DNA of 64,000 bases, taken from NCBI RefSeq assembly GCF_000308595.1, contig NZ_BAGA01000004.1, positions 86,160 through 150,159 of the forward strand. The letters run 5' to 3'. This stretch comes from Nocardia higoensis NBRC 100133 (GTDB lineage: Bacteria; Actinomycetota; Actinomycetes; Mycobacteriales; Mycobacteriaceae). The position numbers and the translations under genes are program-made. Numbering within the stretch: position 1 is the first letter of the stretch; each line of letters starts with the position of its first letter. A model generated the notes under the pieces. That model was not told the origin of the DNA, did no database searches, and saw only the letters and a list, made by a program, of their open reading frames with translations. Positions 17,328 through 28,102 of this stretch are shown in pieces.

Positions 17328-18329
17328 TCACTCCTCGCGGACGCGCAGCACCACCTTGCCGACCACCTGCGAGGAGTCCAGCAGTTCGTGCGCCCGGCCC
17401 GCCTCGGCGATGTCGACTTCGGCGTGGATGACCGGCACCACCGATCCGCCCTCGATCAGCGGCCACAGCTCGGCACGCACCGCGGCGATGATCTCGGCTT
17501 TGCTGCCGGTGCCCGTGGCGGGCCGGTTGCGCACATTGGTGGCGTGCACGCTGCCCCACTTGCCCAGCAGCGCACCGATGTTCAGCTCGCCCTTGACCCC
17601 GCCCTGCATGCCGATGATCACCAGGTGCCCGTGCGGCGCCAGCGCGGCCACATTGCGCGAGAGATAGGACGCGCCCATGTTGTCGAGGATGACGTTCGCT
17701 CCGCGCCCGTTCAGCCCGCGCACCACCTCGACGAAATCCTCGTCGCGATAATTGATCAGCACGTCCGCGCCGAGTTCCCGGCAGCGCTCGAGCTTCTCGG
17801 GCGAACCGGCGGTCACCGCCACCTGCGCCCCGCGCTGCTTGGCGACCTGGATGGCATGCGTGCCGATCCCGCCCCCGCCGCCGTGGACGAGCACCGTCTG
17901 CCCGGCGCGCAGGCCCGCGGTCATCACCAGGTTCGACCACACGGTCGCCGCGACCTCGGGCAACCCGGCCGCCGCGCCGAGGTCCATGTCGTCGGGCACG
18001 GGGAGCAGCTGGGTGGCGGGCACCGCGACCCGCTCGGCGTACCCGCCGCCGGACAGCAGCGCGCACACCCGGTCCCCGACCCGCCAGTCGCGCACGCCCG
18101 CACCGACTTCGGCGATCACGCCCGCGCACTCCAGGCCCGGCACCTCGCTGGCGCCTGCGGGCGGCGGGTACTTCCCCTGCCGCTGCAGCAGGTCGGCGCG
18201 GTTCACCCCGGCGGCGACCACGTCGATCAGCACCTCACCGTGCCCGGGTGCTGGATCGGGCGCCTTTCCCCACACCAGCACTTCCGGTCCGCCGAATCCG
18301 TTCAGTTCGATCGCGCGCATGTTCTCCAT
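17328..18329 (-). CDS. NADPH:quinone oxidoreductase, zinc-free MDR family
   Basis: A 333-residue medium-chain reductase of the quinone oxidoreductase/PIG3 type, like Rv3777. Visible are NRADLLQRQGKYPPPAG in the catalytic domain, PGLECAGVIAEVG, and the cofactor fold VLVHGGGGGIGTHAIQVAK near 145. YRDEDF and VVGKVVLRV follow near the end. Catalytic zinc ligands are missing, as in the quinone reductase branch. It is convergent with the aminotransferase-like gene with only 5 nt between stops. The start is either ATG 18329 or ATG 18320. Confidence 0.88.
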   Translation of the reverse strand: MENMRAIELNGFGGPEVLVWGKAPDPAPGHGEVLIDVVAAGVNRADLLQRQGKYPPPAGASEVPGLECAGVIAEVGAGVRDWRVGDRVCALLSGGGYAERVAVPATQLLPVPDDMDLGAAAGLPEVAATVWSNLVMTAGLRAGQTVLVHGGGGGIGTHAIQVAKQRGAQVAVTAGSPEKLERCRELGADVLINYRDEDFVEVVRGLNGRGANVILDNMGASYLSRNVAALAPHGHLVIIGMQGGVKGELNIGALLGKWGSVHATNVRNRPATGTGSKAEIIAAVRAELWPLIEGGSVVPVIHAEVDIAEAGRAHELLDSSQVVGKVVLRVREE

Positions 18330-18596
18330 ACTGCTCTGTCCGCCCGCCCGACGCTCTGTTCGCCCGGCCCGGTTCTGTCGGCCCGGCGCTGCTCTTCGGC
18401 CCGATGTGCTCGCTTCGCCCGGCACGCCGTCCGCGAACCCCGAACCCGACGTGCGACCCGCTCCGTGCGGCAACGGTCCACCGGTGCGGGCCGCGGTGCC
18501 CAGAAGCGGCGACAGCCCGCGCGCCGGATTTCGCGATGACGACGATTTGCCTGATCCGTCCAGCGCGATCGCCGCCCTCGGGCTAGCGTTCCAGCC

Positions 18597-19772
18597 GTGA
18601 GCAGCTTCATCGACTTCCAGAACGAGATCTACCTGCGCGGACTGGGCGGTGAACTGCCCGAACTCCCGATGACGGCCGACGGTCTCGAGCAGCGGGCCCG
18701 CGAAGTCCTCGGCGCCGCCGAATACGCCTATGTCGCGGGCAGCGCCTCCTCGGGCCGCACCGCCGCCGCCAACCGCGCCGCCTTCGACAAGCACCGCATC
18801 GTGCCCCGGATGCTGCGCGGCACCACCGCGCCCGGCGCCCGCGACCTGTCGGTGGAAGTGCTCGGCACCCAGCTGGCCGCCCCCGTGCTGACCGCCCCGA
18901 TCGGCGTCCTGGAACTCGTGCACGAGCGCGGCGAGGTGATCGTCGCCGAGGTCACCAAGGAATTCGGCATCGGTTCGGTGCTCTCGACCGCCGCGTCCAG
19001 CACCATCGAGGACGTCGGCGCCGCCGCGGGCGACTGGTGGTATCAGCTCTACTGGCCCGCCGACGACGATCTGGCCCGATCCTTCGTCGAACGCGCCGAG
19101 CGCGCGGGCGCCAAGGCCGTCGTCGTCACCGTCGACACCCCGTCGCTCGGCTGGCGTCCCCAGGACCTCGCACTCGGCCACCTGCCGTTCCTCGCGGGCA
19201 AGGGCATCGCGAACTACCTGTCCGACCCGGTCTTCCGCGCCAAGCTCCCCATGCCGCCGGAGGAGTCCGAGGACGCCATGCGGATCGCCATCCTGACCTG
19301 GGTGAGCCTGTTCGGCAACCATGCCCTTCGCCCCGCCGACATCACCCGTCTGCGGGAATGGACCGATCTGCCCATCGCGGTGAAGGGCATCCTGCACCCC
19401 GACGACGCGCGCCTCGTGGTCGACGCGGGCGCCGACGGTGTGATCGTCAGCAACCACGGCGGCCGCCAGCTCGACGGTGCCATCGCCGCCCTCGACGCCC
19501 TGCCCGCCATCGCCTCCACCATCGGCGACCGCGCCGACGTGCTGTTCGACTCCGGCGTCCGCACCGGCTCCGATGTCCTGATCGCCCTCGCCCTCGGCGC
19601 CAAGGCGGTCCTGTACGGGCGCCCCTATGCCTACGGTCTGGCCCTCGCCGGCCGCGAGGGCGCCCGCCACGCCCTGCGCCTGTTGCTCGCCGACCTCGAT
19701 TCCTCCCTCGGCCTGGCGGGCTGGTCCAGCGCCGCAGCCCTGGACCGCTCCGTGCTCACCGCGCCGCACTGA
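18597..19772 (+). CDS. FMN-dependent alpha-hydroxy-acid oxidase, lactate 2-monooxygenase-like
   Basis: A 391-residue TIM-barrel flavoenzyme that oxidises a 2-hydroxy acid, most like lactate 2-monooxygenase. It shows YVAGSASSG, APIGVLELVH, STAASSTIEDV, WYQLYWPADDD, the catalytic lysine region PIAVKGIL, the active-site SNHGGRQLDG (His and Arg) near 283, and the FMN-phosphate region LFDSGVRTGSDVLIALALGAKAVLYGRP. It starts with GTG. A MarR regulator follows in the same direction after 47 nt. Confidence 0.9.
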   Translation: MSSFIDFQNEIYLRGLGGELPELPMTADGLEQRAREVLGAAEYAYVAGSASSGRTAAANRAAFDKHRIVPRMLRGTTAPGARDLSVEVLGTQLAAPVLTAPIGVLELVHERGEVIVAEVTKEFGIGSVLSTAASSTIEDVGAAAGDWWYQLYWPADDDLARSFVERAERAGAKAVVVTVDTPSLGWRPQDLALGHLPFLAGKGIANYLSDPVFRAKLPMPPEESEDAMRIAILTWVSLFGNHALRPADITRLREWTDLPIAVKGILHPDDARLVVDAGADGVIVSNHGGRQLDGAIAALDALPAIASTIGDRADVLFDSGVRTGSDVLIALALGAKAVLYGRPYAYGLALAGREGARHALRLLLADLDSSLGLAGWSSAAALDRSVLTAPH

Positions 19773-19819
19773 CCGGGCGGGTCGCACTGTGCGACTCATA
19801 TCCGTTTTAGAATCTCGCG

Positions 19820-20308
19820 GTGCCCGAACCATCGACGCCCGCCGCCACGGAACCGCGCTGGCTGTCCCCGGACGAACAGCAGGCCTGGCGGGCCTACATG
19901 GACGGCCACCAGCGCCTCATGGCCACTCTCAACCGCCAGCTCCTGCGCGAGAGCGACCTCAGCTTCGCCGAGTACCGCATCCTGGTTCTGCTCTCCGAAG
20001 CCTCCGGTCACGCCCTGCGAATGAGCGAACTCGCCGACGGCGTCCTGTCCTCCCGCAGCCGCCTCACCCACCAGATCCGCGGTATGGAATCCCGCGGCCT
20101 GGTCCGCCGATCCTCCTGCCCACGCGACGGCCGCGGCGTGCTCGCCCAGCTCACCGACACCGGCCTGCGCACCCTGCGCACCGCCGCCCCCGGCCACGTG
20201 GCAGCCGTCCGCCGCCACTTCGTCGACCTGCTCCACCCCGAAGAACTCGCCACCATCCACCAGGTGTTCACCCGGGTCGACGGCACCACCGCCGCCCCCT
20301 CCGCCTGA
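19820..20308 (+). CDS. MarR-family transcriptional regulator
   Basis: A 162-residue winged-helix repressor. It has the MarR core LSFAEYRILVLLSEA, MSELADGVLSSRSRLTHQIRGMESRGLVRR, the wing SSCPRDGRGVLAQLTDTG, and a C-terminal dimerisation helix. It begins with GTG 47 nt after the lactate-oxidase-family gene and may regulate it. The ligand is unknown. tRNA-Ser(TGA) begins 20 nt after its stop. Confidence 0.88.
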   Translation: MPEPSTPAATEPRWLSPDEQQAWRAYMDGHQRLMATLNRQLLRESDLSFAEYRILVLLSEASGHALRMSELADGVLSSRSRLTHQIRGMESRGLVRRSSCPRDGRGVLAQLTDTGLRTLRTAAPGHVAAVRRHFVDLLHPEELATIHQVFTRVDGTTAAPSA

Positions 20309-20328
20309 CCGGTTAAGATCGCTGCACT

Positions 20329-20416
20329 GGAGACGTGGCAGAGCGGCCGAATGCACTCGCCTTGAAAGCGAGCGTCGCGAGAGCGACCGGGGGTTCAAAT
20401 CCCTCCGTCTCCGCCA
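20329..20416 (+). tRNA. tRNA-Ser(TGA)
   Basis: An 88-nt class II tRNA with encoded CCA. The acceptor GGAGACG pairs with CGTCTCC. The anticodon loop contains TGA between the GCTCGC-type stem arms, the long variable arm is present, and the T loop is GGTTCAAATCC. Discriminator G is at 20413. Confidence 0.96.
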
Positions 20417-20889
20417 CGAACACCCTGGTCGGCCCGTCGTCTTCCGGCTCGATCGTGCCGCAGCCAGGACGCGCACCGTTCGACGTAGGGGCTCAGCTCG
20501 GTGGCGATGAAATCGTCGAGCAGCCACTCCGTGCCTTCGGCGGATTCGTTCCATACGTAGACCATCGCCGCCGTGCCGCTCGCCAGGGTCACCGGTACGA
20601 GGTCGTACTCGTCGCCCTCGTACCGGTCGAGCAGCGTCCATTCGGCGGCGGCGAGTCCCGTGAGAAGCCGTCCGGTGGCCGATCCGGCCGGGGCTGGAAC
20701 CAGGCCGGGGTAGACGCGATCCGGCAGGCGCGCGATGCGCCAGCCGGTCAACACGTCGGGCGTCGAATCGGGTATGCGGCCCAGCAGTGTGCGCAGAACC
20801 GCGTCCACTCGCAGCGTGCCGTAGGCGAACAGCGGTGTCGTCCGTGCGTCGCGTCTGTCGTGCACCCGCGCTGGCCCTTTCCTCATCAC
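20395..20889 (-). CDS. gamma-glutamylcyclotransferase/AIG2-like protein
   Basis: A 164-residue small beta-barrel protein of the gamma-glutamylcyclotransferase-like family. It has FAYGTLR near 20, the glycine-rich turn, LLDRYEGDEYDLVPV with the family's acidic residue near 92, and a Val/Tyr-rich strand MVYVWNE. It may cleave gamma-glutamyl groups. Its last codons (20395-20416) are read from the complement of the 3' end of tRNA-Ser(TGA). The tail RRRADQGVRGGDGGI is therefore probably a non-conserved extension. Confidence 0.75.
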   Translation of the reverse strand: MMRKGPARVHDRRDARTTPLFAYGTLRVDAVLRTLLGRIPDSTPDVLTGWRIARLPDRVYPGLVPAPAGSATGRLLTGLAAAEWTLLDRYEGDEYDLVPVTLASGTAAMVYVWNESAEGTEWLLDDFIATELSPYVERCASWLRHDRAGRRRADQGVRGGDGGI

Positions 20890-21017
20890 GGTTTCGGCGG
20901 CGATTCCGGCTGCTCTTTACATTGCCCCGCCGTGGTCGCAAGGTTGAGTGAGGTCCACCCGGAAGTACCGATCAGTCCGAGCCAGATTGCTGTATTCAGA
21001 GATTTGGAGGATAGGAC

Positions 21018-23507
<2,490 letters not shown>

Positions 23508-23588
23508 TCATCGAGCCGCGAACCACACGGGAGCCGGCCCCTGAGCGACCGCCCGCGTGCCGCTGACCAGGTCACCGGGAAGAGTGCG

Positions 23589-24494
23589 TCATTCCGGATG
23601 GATCTCTGCCGCGGCACCCCTGCCGGTGGCTCGGAGACGCTGTTGAAAGCTGTGGATGGATTCGGCAACCCGCGCCGGCTGCTCGATATTGGGCGAATGC
23701 CCGGCGCCGTCGATGATCTCGACATGCGCTCCGGCTCGGCGGTATCGCGCGCTGGTGGGCTCCCAGTCGTAGAACCGATCGTCGCGGCCGTGGAGCACCA
23801 GGGTCGGCAGCGCGAGATCGCGGACCTGCTGATCGAGCGGCCGGGCGGCCAGCCTGGCCCGGCGATCGACCAGTACCGTGCGCGCCATGACAGGGCTCAT
23901 CGCCCGATGGTCCCGCACGGCCTGGCCGCGTTCGGGAAACCCCGTCTCGATATCGAAGCCGGGCCCCACGCCGTAGCGCATGCCGAGTTCGATGAAGGGT
24001 GCGATCGCGAGCCGATGCAGGATCGGACCGAGCATGTCGTGCCCGAGCAGTTGGTTGCCGATCGGATAGTGCGCGCCGTCCAGATCGGGAGCCTGGTCGA
24101 TCAGCACGAGGCCGGTGATCCGATCGGTGCTCTCCGCCGTGGCCAGGACCACGTCGGCGCCGAAGGAGTGCCCGACAGCGGTCACTTCCGTCAGTTCCAG
24201 GAAGTCGAGCACTTCGGCCAGCATCCGCCCCTGATCCGGGCTGTCCAGATGAGTGTCGCCCCCGGTGAGACCGTGACCGCGCAGGTCGACGCGGACGAGG
24301 TGGTAGCGGTCGGCGAGCAACTCCGCGAGCCGGTCGTACCAGTGCAGCGACCCGGCGAACCCGTGGACCAGCAGCAGCGATCGTGCGTCCGGGTCGCCGC
24401 CGCGCCGCAGATGCACCGGCCCGTACCCGGTCGTGACGAACTCCGCCCTCGGCCGCCGCGACTGCCGAACACCCGACCGGCCCGTCCATCCCAC
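23589..24494 (-). CDS. alpha/beta hydrolase
   Basis: A 301-residue Abhydrolase_1 protein with LLVHGFAGS for the oxyanion hole, RVDLRGHG, the nucleophile elbow GHSFGA near 130, an acid in LHGRDDRFYDW and the histidine in GAGHSPN. No signal peptide. An N-terminal basic run of about 15 residues is probably non-conserved, so a start near FVTTGYG is possible. Convergent with the Clp gene. Substrate unknown. Confidence 0.85.
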   Translation of the reverse strand: MGWTGRSGVRQSRRPRAEFVTTGYGPVHLRRGGDPDARSLLLVHGFAGSLHWYDRLAELLADRYHLVRVDLRGHGLTGGDTHLDSPDQGRMLAEVLDFLELTEVTAVGHSFGADVVLATAESTDRITGLVLIDQAPDLDGAHYPIGNQLLGHDMLGPILHRLAIAPFIELGMRYGVGPGFDIETGFPERGQAVRDHRAMSPVMARTVLVDRRARLAARPLDQQVRDLALPTLVLHGRDDRFYDWEPTSARYRRAGAHVEIIDGAGHSPNIEQPARVAESIHSFQQRLRATGRGAAAEIHPE

Positions 24495-24602
24495 GCTGCA
24501 CTCCTTCGCTCCTCCGGCCTCCCGCTGTCCGGTTCACCGATGCACCGATCCCACCACGATGAAAGCAGTGCGCGGCTTCGAGGCGAGTGGCGCTGAACGA
24601 AA

Positions 24603-24640
24603 ATCTGCCCCTGAACTGTTCGAGCAGTTCAGGGGCAGAT
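24603..24640 (-). terminator. intrinsic terminator of tRNA-Arg
   Basis: A perfect 16-bp stem (24603-24618 with 24625-24640) and 6-nt loop, followed on the minus strand by TTTCG. The stem's outer A-T pairs add to the T run. It lies just beyond the tRNA-Arg 3' end. Confidence 0.85.
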
Positions 24641-24645
24641 CGTTG

Positions 24646-24718
24646 TGCGCCCGAAGGGATTCGAACCCCTAACCTTCTGATCCGTAGTCAGATGCTCTAT
24701 CCGTTGAGCTACGGGCGC
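24646..24718 (-). tRNA. tRNA-Arg(ACG)
   Basis: A 73-nt class I tRNA. The acceptor GCGCCCG pairs with CGGGCGC, the D arm is TAGCTCAACGGATAGAGCA, the anticodon loop CTACGGA gives ACG, and the T loop is GGTTCGAATCC. CCA is not encoded. Confidence 0.96.
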
Positions 24719-24753
24719 ATGGGTATTCAGTTGTTCACCCGGCGAACCGGGCT

Positions 24754-24843
24754 TGGCGGAGGCGAGAGGATTTGAACCTCCGGTCCCCGTGAAGGGACAA
24801 CTCATTAGCAGTGAGTCCCATTCGGCCGCTCTGGCACGCCTCC
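24754..24843 (-). tRNA. tRNA-Ser(GCT)
   Basis: A 90-nt class II tRNA with encoded CCA. The acceptor GGAGGCG pairs with CGCCTCC, the anticodon GCT lies in CTGCTAA, the variable arm TGTCCCTTCACGGGGAC is long, and the T loop is GGTTCAAATCC. Confidence 0.96.
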
Positions 24844-24934
24844 TGGTAGCCCCTCTTCGAGGGCGCCGACCCTTTCGGGCCGCCGAGCAAGAAGGTTACA
24901 GTACCTTCCCGCTGGATAACAAAACGCCTGGTAG

Positions 24935-25654
24935 TCAGCGTAAATTGCTGTCGAACCAGTCGAAGATCCTGGTTTGGGAATCGGTGGTGAAGTTGTCGTC
25001 GTCGGCCCCGTCGGACGTAGCGGCCGGGGTGTCGGCGCGGTGGCGGAGGCCGGGGTAGGTGATCACGAGACTGGCGACGGCGGCGCGGGCGGCGGCGTCG
25101 CGGAGTTTCTCGACCTCGTCGGGCATGGTCTCGGGGTCGTCGTCGCCGTAGAGGCCGAGCCAGGGCGCCTGCAGGTCGGGGGCGGCCTGGATGAGGGCGG
25201 CGGCCTCGTCGGTAAGTGGTTCGGCGATGCCGGGGGCGGCGACGGTGACGGCGGCGCCGACGGGCCGGTTGGTCGCGACCAGGAATGCGGCGGTGCCCGC
25301 GTGGTCGAAGCCGAGGACGCCGATGCAGTCGGGGAAGACGCCGCGGGTGGTGAGCCAGTCGAAGCTGGCGTCGAAATCGTCGAAGAGATCCTGCCCGAAC
25401 ACTTCCCGGTCGGCGGTGTCGGTGCGGTGGAACAGGTCGGGCGCCACGACGGTCCAGCCCTCGTTGGACAGCGCGTGCATGAACTCCAGCAACGAACCGG
25501 TGAACTCCCTGGACTCGTGCAGCAGCACGATCCCGCCTCGCGAATGGCCCTCCGGTTCGACCACCGTCAGAGGTACTCGAGTCTTCGCGCCGGAGCGCTC
25601 TTCACAGTCCGCGCCGCCACGAAGCTGGGCGACGTCGCTGAACATGCCCGACAT
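24935..25654 (-). CDS. dienelactone-hydrolase-family protein with altered nucleophile site
   Basis: A 239-residue alpha/beta hydrolase of the dienelactone hydrolase type: GIVLLHESREFTGSLLEFMHAL, WTVVAPDLFHR, and a late GLYGDDDPETMPDEV that supplies the acid. PGLRHRAD is in the place of the catalytic histidine. The nucleophile elbow, normally GxCxGG, reads GFDHAG near residue 116, so Cys is replaced by Asp. The protein may be a non-canonical or inactive hydrolase. I chose the ATG at 25654; longer frames add unrelated residues. Confidence 0.8.
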   Translation of the reverse strand: MSGMFSDVAQLRGGADCEERSGAKTRVPLTVVEPEGHSRGGIVLLHESREFTGSLLEFMHALSNEGWTVVAPDLFHRTDTADREVFGQDLFDDFDASFDWLTTRGVFPDCIGVLGFDHAGTAAFLVATNRPVGAAVTVAAPGIAEPLTDEAAALIQAAPDLQAPWLGLYGDDDPETMPDEVEKLRDAAARAAVASLVITYPGLRHRADTPAATSDGADDDNFTTDSQTRIFDWFDSNLR

Positions 25655-25823
25655 GAAACCAGGGTAGGGCGATTGACGAATATTGGCGAGAAATTGCTCC
25701 CTGGCCCGCTCAGACCGTAACTTTTCCGGTATCGGACCGGCCTCGGGTCGTTGCTTACATCGTGTACCCGCGCTGTTCCACCGCGCGAAGACCGCGATCG
25801 CGGGGCTGGCTAGGCTGGGGGAC

Positions 25824-26915
25824 GTGAGCGCCCACATCCGTCCCGATCTCTCCTCGATCCCCGCCTACACCCCCGGTCGCAGCAACCCGGGCGCGGTGAA
25901 ACTGGCGAGCAACGAGACCACGCTGCCGCCGCTGCCCTCGGCGGCGAAGGCGATCGTGGAGGCGGCGGAACTCTCCCATCGTTACCCGGACAACCAGTCG
26001 GGCGAACTCCGGGCAGCGCTGGCCGAGTTCCTCGGCGTCGACGTGGCGAATGTCGCGATCGGTTGCGGCAGCGTGGCGCTGTGCCAGGAGCTGGTGCAGA
26101 TCACCTGCTCCTCGCCGCAGGACGAGGTGCTGTTCGCGTGGCGCTCGTTCGAGGCCTATCCGATCGTCACGCAGGTGGGCAATGCGACCGCGGTGCAGGT
26201 GCCGCTGACCGGCCCCGACGCTCCCGCGGCCTACGTGCACGATCTCGACGCCCTGGCGGCGGCGGTGACCGAGCGGACCCGGCTGATCTTCGTCTGCAAC
26301 CCCAACAATCCCACCGGGACCGCGGTCGGGCGCGCCGAGCTGGAGCGCTTCCTCGACGCGGTGCCCGCGAGCGTGCTGGTGGTGCTGGACGAGGCCTACT
26401 ACGAGTACATGCGGCTCACCCCGCAGACCCATCCCGACGGCGTGGAGATCGGCCGCGACCGCCCCAATGTGGTTGTGCTGCGCACTTTCTCGAAGGCCTA
26501 CGGGCTGGCGGGCCTGCGCGTCGGCTACGCGGTGGGCGATCCGGAGGTGATCACCGCGCTGCTGAAGGTGCACATCCCGTTCAGCGTGAACCGGGTGGCG
26601 CAGGCGGCGGCCGTCGCCTCGCTCGAGGCGCGGCACGAGCTGCTCGAGCGCACCGACGGGGTGATCGCCGAGCGCGAGAAGATGCGGGCGGCGCTGCTGG
26701 CGGCCGGGTACGAGGTGCCGCCGAGCGAGACCAACTTCGTCTGGCTGCCGCTGGGCGAGCGCAGCCTGGACTTCGGCGAGGCCGCCGCGCACGCGGGGGT
26801 GCTGGTGCGGCCCTACGGGACCGACGGTGTGCGCGTCACCATCGGCGATCCGCACGAGAACGAGCTGTTCCTCGGCTTCGCCACCGATGCGGGCGTGGTC
26901 GCGCGCTTCAGCTGA
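25824..26915 (+). CDS. pat: histidinol-phosphate/phenylalanine aminotransferase
   Basis: A 363-residue PLP enzyme of fold type I, closest to the HisC2/Pat branch (Rv3772) that makes phenylalanine or a related aromatic acid. Landmarks are KLASNETTLPP, GCGSVALCQ, VCNPNNPTGT, LDEAYYEYM, the PLP lysine in RTFSKAYGLAGLRVGYA and VRPYGTDGVRVTIG. The GTG at 25824 gives the family length. Aromatic biosynthesis is also represented by tyrA at 30.5 kb. HisC itself is the alternative reading. Confidence 0.88.
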   Translation: MSAHIRPDLSSIPAYTPGRSNPGAVKLASNETTLPPLPSAAKAIVEAAELSHRYPDNQSGELRAALAEFLGVDVANVAIGCGSVALCQELVQITCSSPQDEVLFAWRSFEAYPIVTQVGNATAVQVPLTGPDAPAAYVHDLDALAAAVTERTRLIFVCNPNNPTGTAVGRAELERFLDAVPASVLVVLDEAYYEYMRLTPQTHPDGVEIGRDRPNVVVLRTFSKAYGLAGLRVGYAVGDPEVITALLKVHIPFSVNRVAQAAAVASLEARHELLERTDGVIAEREKMRAALLAAGYEVPPSETNFVWLPLGERSLDFGEAAAHAGVLVRPYGTDGVRVTIGDPHENELFLGFATDAGVVARFS

Positions 26916-26984
26916 CCGGCCGCGTGCGCCTCCGGTGCCCCCGGAGAAGGTCCGGCCCCACCGCATGGGAGCCGTCGGTATGGC

Positions 26985-27713
26985 TCAGCGCCAGGCGGGA
27001 AGCTCCGGCAGCGGACCTGCGAGGTCGCTTCCGGAGGAACGGCCGATCAGCCAGGCGAGCAGCCGCGCCGACGGGCCGGTGACGGTGTGCCCGGGCTCGC
27101 CGGCGCCGACGGTCGCGCGGAAGTCGGTGTCGGTGGCTTCGAGCGCGAATGCCGGGGCGCCCGCGGGCAAGGCGGTGGCGATCTCGGCCGCGGCGCGGGG
27201 CAGTTCGTCGGTGACGAAGCGCGCGGGCCAATCGTCGATGGTGTAGCCCGCCGCCAGGTCGACGTGGTGGATCTCCACTTCGAGCAGGCGCATCCGGGCG
27301 ATCCCGGAGGCATGGACGGGATTGCCCTGGCGGGTGCGCACAGTCGCCGACCAGCTCTGCGCAGGCGCCGTCCCGGTGAGCGCGGACAGGCGGGTGACGG
27401 CTGCGGACAGGTCGAGAAGTTGCTGTTCGGCGGGCCGCGGCGCGCCTGCCTCGATATCGAAGTCGCGCAGGTATGCGCTGGCGTACTGGGCGATCTCGAC
27501 GCCGGTGCGGGCCCAGATCAGCAGATTGACCAGGCTGTCGGCATTGCGGGCGAGGTGGGTGACCACGTGCCCCCTGGTCCACCCGGGCAACAGGGAGGGC
27601 GCGCGCAGATCCTCGTCGGTGAGGCCGCGCACGGTGTCGAGCAGACGGGTGGTGCCTGTGGCGACTTGGTCGAGCAGGGCGTGCGGGGTGTAGTCCGGTG
27701 CGTCGGTGGTCAC
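26985..27713 (-). CDS. maleylpyruvate isomerase family, mycothiol-dependent
   Basis: A 242-residue DinB-fold protein of the MDMPI/mycothiol-dependent isomerase family: LLPGWTRGHVVTHLARNADSLVNLL with the first metal His near 54, then RMRLLEVEIHHVDLAAGY with the Glu-His pair near 148, and a C-terminal SCP2-like domain. It presumably uses mycothiol to isomerise or detoxify a small acid. Substrate unknown. Confidence 0.85.
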   Translation of the reverse strand: MTTDAPDYTPHALLDQVATGTTRLLDTVRGLTDEDLRAPSLLPGWTRGHVVTHLARNADSLVNLLIWARTGVEIAQYASAYLRDFDIEAGAPRPAEQQLLDLSAAVTRLSALTGTAPAQSWSATVRTRQGNPVHASGIARMRLLEVEIHHVDLAAGYTIDDWPARFVTDELPRAAAEIATALPAGAPAFALEATDTDFRATVGAGEPGHTVTGPSARLLAWLIGRSSGSDLAGPLPELPAWR

Positions 27714-27723
27714 CTCCGAGAGC

Positions 27724-27924
27724 TTATCGCCGCGCGGGATTCATCCGGCCAACGACGGCGTCGGCTTCGATCTCCGACGAGATGTTCGTGCGTGCCGTGG
27801 CCCACACATCCGCTTCCGAGCCGTCGGCTGCCGAGCCGATGTCGATCGTGTGCGAACCCGCCGGCTCGCCGCGCCCGAACTTCCGGGCGATATCCGGTTC
27901 CCAGTGCCCTGCCAACCGGTGCAC
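27724..27924 (-). CDS. small hypothetical ORF, acidic, 66 codons
   Basis: A GTG-initiated frame with AGGAGG immediately upstream (only 2 nt spacing). Codon third positions are mostly G or C, like a real gene here. The product contains GHWEPDIARKFGRGEPAG and ends GRMNPARR. No family recognised. It lies downstream of the dcm-vsr pair. An alternative TTG start four codons later is better spaced. Confidence 0.3.
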   Translation of the reverse strand: MHRLAGHWEPDIARKFGRGEPAGSHTIDIGSAADGSEADVWATARTNISSEIEADAVVGRMNPARR

Positions 27925-27985
27925 AGCCTCCTGTCAGGTTCTGCGGCCAGGCTGGTCGATGAACCGATGGAGGAGGATGTTCTCG

Positions 27986-28102
27986 ATGTTCGGATTGATG
28001 TCGGCCCTGGCGGGCTCCGTGGTCATCGCGGCGATGGTCGCGTCGGGTCAACTCGCGCAGAGTGCGCCGCGTTCCCTGGTGCGGGTGCGCGCGCGGCGCT
28101 GA
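27986..28102 (+). CDS. small membrane ORF antisense to the vsr 3' end
   Basis: A 38-codon ORF (MFGLMSALAGSVVIAAMVASG then a basic tail). One hydrophobic segment could span a membrane. GGAGGAGG lies 8-9 nt upstream of this ATG. It overlaps the last 80 nt of vsr on the other strand. Not recognised; may be chance. Confidence 0.28.
   Translation: MFGLMSALAGSVVIAAMVASGQLAQSAPRSLVRVRARR

Noticed and set aside
17328..19832. An 834-codon minus-strand frame antisense to the lactate-oxidase-family gene
   Set aside because: Only 17328-18329 has homology to a known family. The rest is a shadow of the gene on the other strand.
20941..20960. Possible HspR (HAIR) operator before the Clp-like gene
   Set aside because: A TTGAGT half-site is present but there is no matching ACTCAA at the right distance.
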